Shown here piece by piece: positions 7,943 through 16,470 of a DNA stretch of 61,725 bases; positions within the stretch are counted from its first letter, which is position 1, and every line of letters begins with the position of its first letter. The position numbers and the translations under genes are program-made. This DNA is from GCA-2786165 sp964625775 (GTDB lineage: Bacteria; Pseudomonadota; Gammaproteobacteria; Legionellales; Legionellaceae): the NCBI GenBank assembly GCA_964625775.1, contig CAZVEH010000007.1, positions 1 to 61,725 on the forward strand, in the 5' to 3' direction. The notes below the pieces were generated by a model. The model had not been told where the DNA came from. It did not search any database and worked only from the letters and a program-made list of their open reading frames with translations.

Positions 7943-8397
7943 GGAATTTGGGGCGTCTTTAGATGGGGAATACTACTCAGATCACATTCACACTCTGAGC
8001 TTGCATCAGGTGGCAAAGGCACATCGGAGAAATATTTTGGATAACATATGGTCACGTTCCACCCAGTTTCGCCAGGTTTAATCTTTTCAGGTAGTTTCCA
8101 GTATCGTTGACCGGGAAACGTTTTCTTTTCGTCACCCGTCCAAAAAACCGGACTAAACTTTGCAGCAAACGCCAGGGTATCTCCGGGCCCACATTCAAAC
8201 TCTTGTCTCGCCCATAATTTATCTTCAGGTACATTGATAGTACCTTTTATTTTTCCTGATCTGGCATCTGTTATCTCTACTGTTAAATCATACGCTTTCC
8301 AGCAACTTGCTTTTACCATCGTCAAATAACAACCCACGGCATGTACTTGGGTCGATAATAGCAGCCCATACACAAATCCAAAGCGATAACGAATCAT
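7939..8397 (-). CDS. Secreted cysteine-containing protein of unknown function
   Basis: This 152-residue protein has a short signal peptide (MIRYRFGFVYGLLLSTQVHA, cleavage after VHA). The mature part has six cysteines (in VGCY, ASCW, FECGPG, TICYP and SECECD) and many aromatic residues, which suggests a small disulfide-bonded periplasmic or exported domain. I do not assign it to a characterised family. Its stop codon overlaps that of the kinase-like gene by four bases in convergent orientation. No membrane anchor or lipobox follows the signal. Confidence 0.72.
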   Translation of the reverse strand: MIRYRFGFVYGLLLSTQVHAVGCYLTMVKASCWKAYDLTVEITDARSGKIKGTINVPEDKLWARQEFECGPGDTLAFAAKFSPVFWTGDEKKTFPGQRYWKLPEKIKPGETGWNVTICYPKYFSDVPLPPDASSECECDLSSIPHLKTPQIP

Positions 8398-8533
8398 AGT
8401 TATTCCTTAATGAAGAGACCTCAACTACCTCATGCGTCAAAACTGACAGGCCATGTTATGGCTCCATCATACTAGCTTGATAGACGTTTTTCGAGTACGA
8501 TTTAGACTTTATTCATTTAGGTGTTTCAATACA

Positions 8534-9469
8534 ATGGAATTTTTAACCCAGTATGGTTTATTTGCATTAAAAACAGTGACTATGGTTCTTGCAATTTTAT
8601 TTTTAGTAGGTAGTATCCTTGCACTCAAGCGAAAATCTCATACCGATTTAACCATCACCTCACTGAATAAAGAGTACCAATCTTTAATGACATGTATGGA
8701 AAAAGAGATTTTAGGAAGAAAATCAAAGAAAAAGAAATCAAAAAAAGACTCAAAATCAGTTTTGTATGTGGTTGATTTCAATGGAGATATCAAAGCCTCT
8801 CAGGTAGAAGCTCTGCGTAAAGAAATTTCAGCAATTCTATCGATTGCAACGCCCAAAGATGAAGTCTTGATTCGCTTAGAAAGCCCCGGTGGCACGGTGA
8901 ATGGTTATGGTCTTGCTGCGGCACAATTACAACGCTTAAGGGATCGAGATATTGCCATCACCGCGTGCATTGATAAAGTAGCGGCGAGCGGCGGATATCT
9001 GATGGCCTGTGTAGCGCATCAAATCATTGCAGCTCCTTTTGCAATGATTGGATCGATTGGGGTTGTCTCTCAAATGCCTAATTTTCATCGTTGGCTACAA
9101 AAGAATGATATTGATGTAGAACTTTTAACCGCGGGTGAATACAAACGCACTTTGACTGTATTTGGTAAAAACACCCCCAAAGGTCGGGCAAAATTCCAGG
9201 AAGATTTGGAAGTCATCCATGAAAATTTTCGTCAGTATGTGCTTTGTAATCGTAAAGACTTAAATATTGATGACGTAGCGACTGGCGAACACTGGTTAGC
9301 AACTGATGCGCAAAACTTAAAACTGGTCGACAAATTACAAACCAGTGATGAATTTATCATGGATAAACTGGAGTCACATCAGGTATATCATATCAAATCT
9401 TATTACAAACAATCTTTCTTTGAAAAACTGCTAAAACCAGCTGCTAAATTACTACATCCTTTTGCGTGA
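8534..9469 (+). CDS. sohB: SohB-like inner-membrane serine protease (peptidase S49)
   Basis: This 311-residue S49 peptidase is anchored by one N-terminal membrane helix (residues about 8-31). A Lys-rich linker (KSKKKKSKKDSK) follows, then the protease domain. The Ser/Lys dyad is visible as S152 in DKVAASGGY and K204 in AGEYKRTL. LRLESPGG and GSIGVVSQMPN also match E. coli SohB. I chose the ATG at 8534 because it gives the SohB N-terminus (MEFLTQYGLF); a longer frame begins at 8453. It probably acts in envelope protein quality control. It is a single gene ending at a strong inverted repeat shared with rnhA. Confidence 0.9.
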   Translation: MEFLTQYGLFALKTVTMVLAILFLVGSILALKRKSHTDLTITSLNKEYQSLMTCMEKEILGRKSKKKKSKKDSKSVLYVVDFNGDIKASQVEALRKEISAILSIATPKDEVLIRLESPGGTVNGYGLAAAQLQRLRDRDIAITACIDKVAASGGYLMACVAHQIIAAPFAMIGSIGVVSQMPNFHRWLQKNDIDVELLTAGEYKRTLTVFGKNTPKGRAKFQEDLEVIHENFRQYVLCNRKDLNIDDVATGEHWLATDAQNLKLVDKLQTSDEFIMDKLESHQVYHIKSYYKQSFFEKLLKPAAKLLHPFA

Positions 9470-9481
9470 TATGGCCATTCG

Positions 9482-9512
9482 AAACCTTGATGCAGTGCGT
9501 CATCAAGGTTTT
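9482..9512. terminator. Bidirectional terminator between sohB and rnhA
   Basis: Perfect 11-bp arms AAACCTTGATG and CATCAAGGTTT enclose an 8-nt loop. The right arm ends in TTTT on the plus strand, and a run of A follows that would act for the minus-strand transcript. It lies between convergent stop codons. Confidence 0.65.
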
Positions 9513-9542
9513 CGATTAAAAAGACCCAGCTTGCTGTATCAA

Positions 9543-9992
9543 CTATTTATCGGCTCTTAGTAATTCAACAATTGCGTGGTTCGCCAACGCATCCGCACGG
9601 TCGTTCTCAGGGTGACCAGAATGTCCCTTGACCCAATGCCAATGAATCTGATGCTGCGCGGCTAAGTCATCAAGTCGCATCCAAAGATCAATATTTTTCA
9701 CAGGTTCATTTTTACTGTTGCGCCAGCCCTTCTTTTTCCATTGGGCCAACCAAGTTTGCATCCCTTGGCGCAAATAATCAGAATCGGTATACAATGCCAC
9801 TTCACAGGGTCTTGTGAGTGAGCTTAAAGCCTCAATCGCAGCCATAAGCTCCATTCGATTATTGGTGGTGAGTGTTTCTGCGCCTTCCATTTCACGCTCG
9901 TGATCTTGGTAGCGCAAAATGGCACCCCACCCACCGGGTCCAGGGTTGCCTTTGCATGCTCCGTCTGTAAATATGATCACCATATCCATCAT
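9543..9992 (-). CDS. rnhA: Ribonuclease HI
   Basis: This 149-residue enzyme cleaves the RNA strand of RNA-DNA hybrids. The DEDD metal site is complete and falls at the E. coli numbering: D10 (FTDGAC), E48 (NRMELMA), D70 (YTDSDY) and D134 (NDRADALA), with the mobile-loop H124 in KGHSGH. Its ATG overlaps the tolB stop (ATGA), so it is read as the last gene of the tol operon. That is the place usually held by pal. In many relatives rnhA instead sits beside dnaQ, which here is 27 kb away. Confidence 0.95.
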   Translation of the reverse strand: MMDMVIIFTDGACKGNPGPGGWGAILRYQDHEREMEGAETLTTNNRMELMAAIEALSSLTRPCEVALYTDSDYLRQGMQTWLAQWKKKGWRNSKNEPVKNIDLWMRLDDLAAQHQIHWHWVKGHSGHPENDRADALANHAIVELLRADK

Positions 9993-11245
9993 CCTAAAAA
10001 CGGTGACCAGGCCGGCTCTTGAATGTCGCCATCTCGAGAAGGGAATTTCAATTTGATACGACCGTCAATAGACACCATAGCCAGTACTCCTTGGGCTTGA
10101 TCATGTGTCGCATATAATACCAAGCGACCGTTAGGGGCTACTGATGGAGACTCATCCATAGAAGAATTGGTCAAAGTCAGTACTTGGCCTGAATGCACGT
10201 CTTGAACAGCGATGTTAAAGCTGCGATCGGTGCGATGCAACATAACGATCGATTGTTGGTTCGGTGTATAAGAAGGTCGCGCATTATAATTACCGTTAAA
10301 CGTCATACGAGTCACCCGACCATCTGCGCGGCTTAAACGATATACTTGTGGACTACCTCCACGACCTGAGGTAAATAATATGGACTGCCCATCAGGAGAA
10401 TACCTTGGTTCTGTATCAATTGCGTCCCCAAATGTTAATTGCTTCATAGCACCAGAGCTTAAATTGACCGAATAAATTTTCGGACTACCGGCTTTGGATA
10501 AAACTACTGCTAATTCACGCCCATCTGGCGACCATGCAGGAGCACCATTGATACCAGGGAAACTGGTGATCAGCCGCCGTTGACCCGTTGCTACATCGAC
10601 TTTAAAAATTTGCGCACGCTTTTTTTCAAACGACACATAAGCGATGGTGCGTCCATCAGGTGACCAAGAAGGAGACATGATCGGTTCTGTAGAGACCAAT
10701 AAACTCTGGGGGTGGAACCCATCCATGTCGGCCACTTCTAAAGAATAGCGTGTGTTATTTGCAGCATGCTGCACCATAATATAAGCAATTTTGGTTGTGA
10801 ACACACCGCGTTCTCCCGTCAATTTTTGATAGACCAAATCACTGATATGATGTGCCAAAGCACGCATCTGATGATCTTGTACCACAAATTTATGAGACAG
10901 TAACACGCGTCCTTGGGACGCAGCATCTATCAACTCAAAATTGACCGCAACTTGGCTATTGCCCAGAGGCGTTACTTGTGCCGACAGCACACTATCCGCA
11001 CCCACACGTTGCCAATAACTCAATGGGGGGTGATCGCCTGACTGGGCTTTGAGGATTTTGAATTGCCCTGAAATACCCAAATCATTAGACACTACTGCGT
11101 TCATAGTCTGAGCGCGATCATCATAGCCAAAAGAGTTAATCCCAATGGGCAATGCCGCATTGATACCCTGTGTTAACTCAAGATCTAGAGCAAACAGACG
11201 CGAGGTCACAAGCACCAACCCTAATATCATCCAAAATCTTTTCAT
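9989..11245 (-). CDS. tolB: Tol-Pal system periplasmic protein TolB
   Basis: This is a 418-residue periplasmic protein with a signal peptide (MKRFWMILGLVLVTSRLFA). The N-terminal domain (TQGINAALPIGINSFG) is followed by a beta-propeller of repeated SWSPDGRTIAYVS-like blades (WSPDG, YSPDG and similar). TolB links TolA in the inner membrane with Pal in the outer membrane during envelope constriction at division. It starts five bases after the tolA stop and overlaps rnhA. Its usual partner pal does not follow. Confidence 0.95.
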   Translation of the reverse strand: MKRFWMILGLVLVTSRLFALDLELTQGINAALPIGINSFGYDDRAQTMNAVVSNDLGISGQFKILKAQSGDHPPLSYWQRVGADSVLSAQVTPLGNSQVAVNFELIDAASQGRVLLSHKFVVQDHQMRALAHHISDLVYQKLTGERGVFTTKIAYIMVQHAANNTRYSLEVADMDGFHPQSLLVSTEPIMSPSWSPDGRTIAYVSFEKKRAQIFKVDVATGQRRLITSFPGINGAPAWSPDGRELAVVLSKAGSPKIYSVNLSSGAMKQLTFGDAIDTEPRYSPDGQSILFTSGRGGSPQVYRLSRADGRVTRMTFNGNYNARPSYTPNQQSIVMLHRTDRSFNIAVQDVHSGQVLTLTNSSMDESPSVAPNGRLVLYATHDQAQGVLAMVSIDGRIKLKFPSRDGDIQEPAWSPFLG

Positions 11246-11250
11246 TTTGA

Positions 11251-12192
11251 TTACCCCCTAGCACTTTCTGGTCGTACGGTTAAACTGATATCGCGAAATA
11301 AATTGAACATCGCCTGCTCAGTAGGCACTGGTAATGGAGATGCTTTATAAATAGCCGATTGCGCCGAGCGATCTAAAATCGGGTCACCGCTGCTACGTAT
11401 CAAACTCACCTCTAAAACTGTACCATTGGGTGCCAAGCGAATCCGAAACTGACTGAATAAATTACGATCCACATGCTCTGGCAAAATCCAATGCTGACTG
11501 ATGGCTTGAATGATCAAGGCTTTGTATTTATTAACCTCTCCAGACATTTGCGCTGAACGTTGCGCCGCTGCTGCAGCTTGTTGGGCCAAGCGAGCTTTTT
11601 CCTGAAGTGCAGCCTGTTCCTGCTGAGCACGAGCCGCCTCAGTTGCTTTTTTCTTGAGTGCTTCTGCTAAGCGTTGTTGTTCTTGCTGCTGTTGTTGTTG
11701 CTGTTTTTGCATTTGCAATTGTTGTTGCTTTAAATCAGCCAAATGCCGCTCTTGTTGATTTTTTTGCTCAGCCAACTCTTTCAGATGCTGGCGTTCAAGC
11801 GCTATTTTTTTTTGTTGTGCGAGTGCCAACTGGGCTGCTTCTTTTTTCATCCGCTCTAGATTTTTTTGCTCTTGTACACGTTGTTGTTGTGCCACACGCA
11901 ATTGCTGCTCCACTGCTCGTTGATGATTCAACTCCGCCTGTTGTTTTTGAGCACGTTCTGCTTTTAGCCGATTCAACGTCTCAGTCACGGCTTGACTGTC
12001 TACACTGACAGCTCTGATAGGTTGCGCTTCAGGGCGATCAATATCCATAGCCGATTCATTGGATTCTGCTCTTGGGGAAGACTTCACCACAAAATGCTCT
12101 GAGTGACGTTCCATCAGCAAAAAACAAGCCAGCACGATATGCAAGCTCATTGCGATCATCAAAGCAGTTCGATACGTCATGGTTTTAATCAT
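11251..12192 (-). CDS. tolA: Tol-Pal system protein TolA
   Basis: This is a 313-residue inner-membrane protein. One N-terminal membrane helix (YRTALMIAMSLHIVLACFLL) precedes a long Gln/Lys/Ala-rich coiled coil at about 70-210, which includes a near-pure Gln tract (KQQQQQQQEQQ). The C-terminal TonB-like domain (YKALIIQAISQHWILPEHV, then ILDRSAQSAIYKASPLPVP) contacts TolB and colicin/phage-type ligands in relatives. The start overlaps tolR by four bases. The Gln tract is CAA/CAG-rich and probably variable in length. Confidence 0.92.
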   Translation of the reverse strand: MIKTMTYRTALMIAMSLHIVLACFLLMERHSEHFVVKSSPRAESNESAMDIDRPEAQPIRAVSVDSQAVTETLNRLKAERAQKQQAELNHQRAVEQQLRVAQQQRVQEQKNLERMKKEAAQLALAQQKKIALERQHLKELAEQKNQQERHLADLKQQQLQMQKQQQQQQQEQQRLAEALKKKATEAARAQQEQAALQEKARLAQQAAAAAQRSAQMSGEVNKYKALIIQAISQHWILPEHVDRNLFSQFRIRLAPNGTVLEVSLIRSSGDPILDRSAQSAIYKASPLPVPTEQAMFNLFRDISLTVRPESARG

Positions 12193-12650
12193 GCCTGGAC
12201 CTCCATTTCAGTTTGCTGAGCAGCATCTGTTACCAAACCTACTTGTTCTGCGCCTGCCTCTTTTAAAGCGCTCATGGCCAATACCACACGACCATACGGC
12301 ACCCCTTGATCGCCTTTGACCAAAACATTCACCGCTTGGCCGGATTCTTTGGCCAAAGCCAATTCAGCAGCCACCCTCACCATCAAGTTTTGGGGTGAAA
12401 TAGGTAGCTCAGGATTGGCATCTACATTCAAAAAATACTCCCCTGCAGCGTTAACCGATACAATGATGGGCTCACGATCAGCAGATTTCACTGCTTCACT
12501 AGCTGCCTTGGGCAAGTCTACAGTCACCCCCTGGGTTAATATGGGTGCTGTGATCATAAAAATGACCAATAAAACCAACATCACATCGATGTAAGGCACC
12601 ACGTTGATCTCAGCTATGGGACCTTTAGAGCGTGTTCTTCGATTTAACAT
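12189..12650 (-). CDS. tolR: Tol-Pal system protein TolR
   Basis: This is a 153-residue ExbD/TolR-family inner-membrane protein. A single membrane helix carries the proton-path aspartate (INVVPYIDVMLVLLVIFM), followed by a periplasmic domain. With TolQ it uses the proton gradient to energise TolA. The ATG at 12650 follows AAGGA with good spacing and starts just after the tolQ stop. A longer in-frame start at 12698 inside tolQ gives a non-family extension and was rejected. Confidence 0.93.
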   Translation of the reverse strand: MLNRRTRSKGPIAEINVVPYIDVMLVLLVIFMITAPILTQGVTVDLPKAASEAVKSADREPIIVSVNAAGEYFLNVDANPELPISPQNLMVRVAAELALAKESGQAVNVLVKGDQGVPYGRVVLAMSALKEAGAEQVGLVTDAAQQTEMEVQA

Positions 12651-12660
12651 CAGCGTATCC

Positions 12661-13329
12661 TTATGAGTGTTGATTGCTTTGCTCAGCAATGAGCGCAATC
12701 AATTCTTCTTGAAACAGCTCAGAACGATTCAACAAACCATTGGCATGTGTTGTATATCGATTGTAAGCCACTACAGCAGGAATCGCGGTAAATAACCCAA
12801 ACGCTGTTGCAACCAGCGCTTCAGAAATACCTGGCGCCACCATCGCAATGGTAGCTTGCTGTGCTTGCCCCAATGCTTGGAAAGACGTCATAATCCCCCA
12901 AACTGTGCCAAATAATCCGACATAAGGTGCAAGAGATCCTATCGAAGCAAATAATGGCAAATGCTCTTCCAGCTGTTCTGCTTCTTTAAAATGACTGATT
13001 TGCATCACGCGTTGAATCGACTCAAGCAACACACCGCCGTGGGCGCTCATACGCAAAAACTCTTTAAACCCCGTATAAAACACCGCGGCAAGTCCATGTC
13101 TATCACCCACGTTGTTATCGATATCTGCAAATAATTTACTTAAATCACTACTGCCCCAAAAACGCTTACGAAAGGCTTCATAGTTTTGTTTTTTTTGCTT
13201 AAAATACCAAGCTCTTTGAATGATCAATGTCCAAGAAGCAATCGATGCTATCAGCAATAACAGCATTACGAACTTCACTACAAATCCAGCTTGTAAAAAA
13301 TAACCTAGCACCGACGTATGATTCGCCAT
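12661..13329 (-). CDS. tolQ: Tol-Pal system protein TolQ
   Basis: This 222-residue ExbB/TolQ/MotA-family protein has three membrane helices: near residues 15-36, and in the SIGSLAPYVGLFGTVWGIM and GISEALVATAFGLFTAIPAVVAYN regions. It forms the pentameric proton channel around the TolR helices. It starts four bases after the ybgC stop, within the operon. Confidence 0.95.
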   Translation of the reverse strand: MANHTSVLGYFLQAGFVVKFVMLLLLIASIASWTLIIQRAWYFKQKKQNYEAFRKRFWGSSDLSKLFADIDNNVGDRHGLAAVFYTGFKEFLRMSAHGGVLLESIQRVMQISHFKEAEQLEEHLPLFASIGSLAPYVGLFGTVWGIMTSFQALGQAQQATIAMVAPGISEALVATAFGLFTAIPAVVAYNRYTTHANGLLNRSELFQEELIALIAEQSNQHS

Positions 13330-13333
13330 AATT

Positions 13334-13732
13334 TTATTCTCCTTTCAGTTTCAGTATATCTGGAAGTCGTTGTGGTTTGAGCGCTTGATCCACTGTGACT
13401 GCAACAACCGTAGCTTCCGAAATAAGTGTGTTGTTTTGATTTCGCATAGTTTGTTTAAACTGCAGTGTACAGGCTGTCTTTGATTCGATAGACGTGGTGA
13501 TGTGCAACATGTCATCCAAATAGGCCGGTGCATGATAACGAATCGTCACATCTCGAATTGCAAAATAAATGTTCTGTTTTGCCATCGTTGTCAATGAATG
13601 ACCGTACGCTCGAAGCAATTCTGTGCGAGCTCGCTCGAAAAAAAACAGATGGCGTGCGTGATACACGATCCCCATGACATCTGTGTCTTCAAAATAAACC
13701 CGGTAGGCAATTATATGATCTTTTTTTAGCAT
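13334..13732 (-). CDS. ybgC: Acyl-CoA thioesterase YbgC (hot-dog fold)
   Basis: This 132-residue hot-dog thioesterase has the family signature YFEDTDVMGIVYHARHLFFFERARTE (only parts quoted: EDTDVMGIVYH, with catalytic D18). In relatives it hydrolyses acyl-CoA or interacts with ACP and phospholipid enzymes, and it nearly always heads the tol operon, as here. The ruvB stop and the ybgC ATG are directly adjacent (TAAATG), which indicates translational coupling. Confidence 0.92.
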   Translation of the reverse strand: MLKKDHIIAYRVYFEDTDVMGIVYHARHLFFFERARTELLRAYGHSLTTMAKQNIYFAIRDVTIRYHAPAYLDDMLHITTSIESKTACTLQFKQTMRNQNNTLISEATVVAVTVDQALKPQRLPDILKLKGE

Positions 13733-14752
13733 TTACGAGAGATCCGTGGGCATAACCACATCTAGGCCAAAATGTTGATAAGCCAAAGGTGTAGCCACTC
13801 GACCTCGAGCGGTACGCATCAAAAATCCTTGCTGAATAAGAAAAGGTTCTATCACATCTTCGATGGTACCTTTTTCTTCCCCTATCGATGCAGCCACACT
13901 GTCTAAACCCACAGGCCCACCGCCAAACCGCTCTATCACCGCCAATAATAATTTCCTATCCATCACATCAAAGCCATGATGATCAACGCTTAACATGTCT
14001 AGCGCATCTGCAGCAACCTTAGCCGTGATAATGCCGTCAGCCTTGACCTCAGCATAATCACGCACCCTGCGCAATAAACGATTGGCAATGCGAGGCGTAC
14101 CACGAGAGCGCAGTGCAATGGCTTTTGCACCTTCTGCATCTGTAGTCACTTGGAGTAACCGCGCGGAACGATGCACGATTTGTGTGAGCGCATCTACGGA
14201 GTAAAACTCAAGGCGTAACACAATACCGAATCGATCGCGCAGTGGAGAGGTTAAGGAACCAGCCCGTGTGGTCGCCCCTATCAAGGTAAAAGGCGGTAGT
14301 TCTAATTTGATAGAACGCGCGGCTGGACCTTCGCCAATCATGATATCGAGCTTATAATCTTCCATTGCCGGATATAAAATCTCTTCAATAACGGGGCTCA
14401 AACGATGTATTTCATCGATAAACAATACATCGTTCTCTTGGAGGTTCGTCAATATTGCAGCGATATCCCCTGCCCGCTCTAAAACAGGTCCAGACGTTTG
14501 GCGCAGATTCACGCCCATTTCATGAGCGACGATATTTGCCAACGTGGTTTTGCCCAAACCAGGCGGCCCAAAAATCAAAACATGATCCAAGGGTTCTTGC
14601 CGCTTACGAGCGGCATCGATAAAAATCTTCATTTGCATACATACGTCATCTTGACCGATATATTCTTGCAAATTCAAAGGTCTAATTGCTCTGTCAAATG
14701 CTTCTTCGGCAATATGAGGTTGCAAACTGACCAAACGATCACTTTCAATCAT
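13733..14752 (-). CDS. ruvB: Holliday junction branch-migration ATPase RuvB
   Basis: This is a 339-residue AAA+ motor. The Walker A is GPPGLGKTT (62-70) and the Walker B is FIDEIHRL. The sensor stretch GATTRAGSLTSPLRDRFG is intact, and the C-terminal winged helix ends the protein. RuvB works with RuvA and RuvC, but neither gene is in this window; ruvB lies 14 bases after glnA instead. The link ruvB-ybgC-tol is common in gammaproteobacteria. Confidence 0.96.
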   Translation of the reverse strand: MIESDRLVSLQPHIAEEAFDRAIRPLNLQEYIGQDDVCMQMKIFIDAARKRQEPLDHVLIFGPPGLGKTTLANIVAHEMGVNLRQTSGPVLERAGDIAAILTNLQENDVLFIDEIHRLSPVIEEILYPAMEDYKLDIMIGEGPAARSIKLELPPFTLIGATTRAGSLTSPLRDRFGIVLRLEFYSVDALTQIVHRSARLLQVTTDAEGAKAIALRSRGTPRIANRLLRRVRDYAEVKADGIITAKVAADALDMLSVDHHGFDVMDRKLLLAVIERFGGGPVGLDSVAASIGEEKGTIEDVIEPFLIQQGFLMRTARGRVATPLAYQHFGLDVVMPTDLS

Positions 14753-14766
14753 GAGCTTCTTTTACC

Positions 14767-16176
14767 TCAGTCGCTATAATACATTTCAAATTCTAGGGGA
14801 TGAATCAAATGCTTCAATCTCGCAATATCTTCATAACGTAAATCTATACAACTTTGCAAGAAATCTTTAGAGAACACACCACCAGCCATTAAAAACTCAT
14901 GATCTTGTTCCAAATGCAAAATGGCTTCTTCTAAAGAAGAAGCAATAGTAGGAATATTGTTCAAGACATTTTTGGGAAGTTCATACAAATCCTTATCAAC
15001 CGCGTCTCCAGGATGCATCTTCTTAGCAATCCCATCCAAGCCAGCCAACATCATGGCAGAAAACGCCAAATAAGGATTCGCCAAAGGATCCGGAAAACGT
15101 ACTTCAATTCGTCTCGCATGAACTGTTTCCACATGAGGAATGCGAATCGCCGCCGATCGATTACGCGCGGAATAAGCCAACAGCACAGGCGCTTCAAATC
15201 CCGGTACCAGTCGTTTGTAACTGTTGACGCCGGGATTCGTAAACACATTCAATGCGCGGGCATGATGAATAATACCACCAATGTAATACAACGCAGTCAT
15301 AGACAATCCAGCATACTCATCGCCTGCGAATATATTCACACCGTCTTTGACCAAAGATTGGTGGCAATGCATCCCACTGCCATTATCACCCACTAAGGGT
15401 TTGGGCATAAAGGTTGCGGTTTTACCGTGGTTGTGAGCCACATTATGCACCACATATTTTAAGATTTGCATTTCATCGGCTTTCTTGGTCAAGGTATTGT
15501 AACGAGTCGCAACTTCACATTGATTAGCAGTCGCCACTTCGTGGTGATGCGCTTCCACTTGAATCCCATACCCTTCTAAAATAGAACAAATTGCTGAACG
15601 CACATCCTGAGAAGAATCCACTGGAGGCACCGGAAAATAGCCCCCTTTGATCGCAGGGCGATGTCCTGTATTGCCACCATCCATCATTTTACCAGAGTTC
15701 CAATGACCTTCTTCCGCGTTGATTTCATAAAATGCGCCATTCATAGCAGTTTGCCAACGCACATCATCAAACATAAAAAACTCAGGTTCAGGGCCAAACA
15801 AAGCATCATCAGCAATACCCGTTGTTTTTAAATAGGCTTCTGCACGCTCTGCCAAAGAACGCGGGCAACGATCATAATCTTTTTGTGTCATAGGATCCTG
15901 TACTTTACAGCGAAGCACCACAGTAGGATCTTGATAAAATGGGTCCAGCACTGCCGTGGACAGGTCTGGGATCAACGCCAAATCTGACTGATGAATTTCC
16001 TGCCAACCTTTGATGGATGAGCCATCAAACATTTTCCCATGCTCAATAAATTCATCAGTCACGCAAGATGCATGAATTGTAATATGCTGCTCTTTGCCTC
16101 GCGTATCCGTAAATCGCAAATCAACAAATTTGGCATCAAAATTCTGCAGCATCGCCAACACATCTTTTTTGGTCAT
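14767..16176 (-). CDS. glnA: Glutamine synthetase, type I
   Basis: This 469-residue dodecameric ligase makes glutamine from glutamate, ammonia and ATP; its length equals E. coli GlnA. Visible motifs include FDGSSIKGW, the glutamate/metal site PEPEFFMFD, the ATP site around NGSGMHCHQS, and KRLVPGFEAP. The tyrosine in DLYELPKN corresponds to the adenylylation site, so GlnE/GlnB-type control is possible. The ATG at 16176 has GAGGAG seven bases upstream. Upstream in-frame starts to 16233 are not needed. No ntrB/ntrC follows; glnA instead leads into ruvB and the tol genes. Confidence 0.95.
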   Translation of the reverse strand: MTKKDVLAMLQNFDAKFVDLRFTDTRGKEQHITIHASCVTDEFIEHGKMFDGSSIKGWQEIHQSDLALIPDLSTAVLDPFYQDPTVVLRCKVQDPMTQKDYDRCPRSLAERAEAYLKTTGIADDALFGPEPEFFMFDDVRWQTAMNGAFYEINAEEGHWNSGKMMDGGNTGHRPAIKGGYFPVPPVDSSQDVRSAICSILEGYGIQVEAHHHEVATANQCEVATRYNTLTKKADEMQILKYVVHNVAHNHGKTATFMPKPLVGDNGSGMHCHQSLVKDGVNIFAGDEYAGLSMTALYYIGGIIHHARALNVFTNPGVNSYKRLVPGFEAPVLLAYSARNRSAAIRIPHVETVHARRIEVRFPDPLANPYLAFSAMMLAGLDGIAKKMHPGDAVDKDLYELPKNVLNNIPTIASSLEEAILHLEQDHEFLMAGGVFSKDFLQSCIDLRYEDIARLKHLIHPLEFEMYYSD

Positions 16177-16423
16177 CACCATACTCCTCATCATCTGGTG
16201 CCCATAGTCTACATCAGTCATTTGCTGCCGCACAGTATTTTTAGAGAGTTTTTTAAGATTTCGATACTTGTAAATTAAGACCTAAAATCATCGAATTGAT
16301 TTTGTATCAAACTCAATGAGATCCGTATGGCTGAGGTGGGAAATGCAGGATGGCGCTACCCACCCGCCATTCATTCAGCTGACGCAAGTGCTCTCTATCT
16401 TTAGATTAATGTGTACATAATAA
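16177..16423. other. Divergent gap upstream of glnA and the small membrane protein
   Basis: There is no gene here. A GC-rich stretch at about 16336-16371 can fold (GGTGGG with CCCACC, or ATGGCG with CGCCAT), so alternative hairpins are possible. I see no clear sigma-54 (GG-N10-GC) site for glnA. Confidence 0.45.
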
Positions 16424-16429
16424 TATAAT
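16401..16429 (+). promoter_or_regulatory. Promoter of the small membrane protein gene
   Basis: TTAGAT (16401-16406), a 17-bp spacer and a perfect TATAAT (16424-16429). The predicted start near 16436 favours translation from the ATG at 16471 rather than the one at 16441. Confidence 0.55.
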
Positions 16430-16470
16430 TTGGGTAAGATATGTCCCTTTCTACATGTGAAGTAACATTT

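Noticed and set aside
11658..12008. A 116-codon plus-strand frame opposite tolA
   Set aside because: It is low-complexity Val/Leu/Ala sequence read from the antisense of the Gln/Lys-rich coiled coil.
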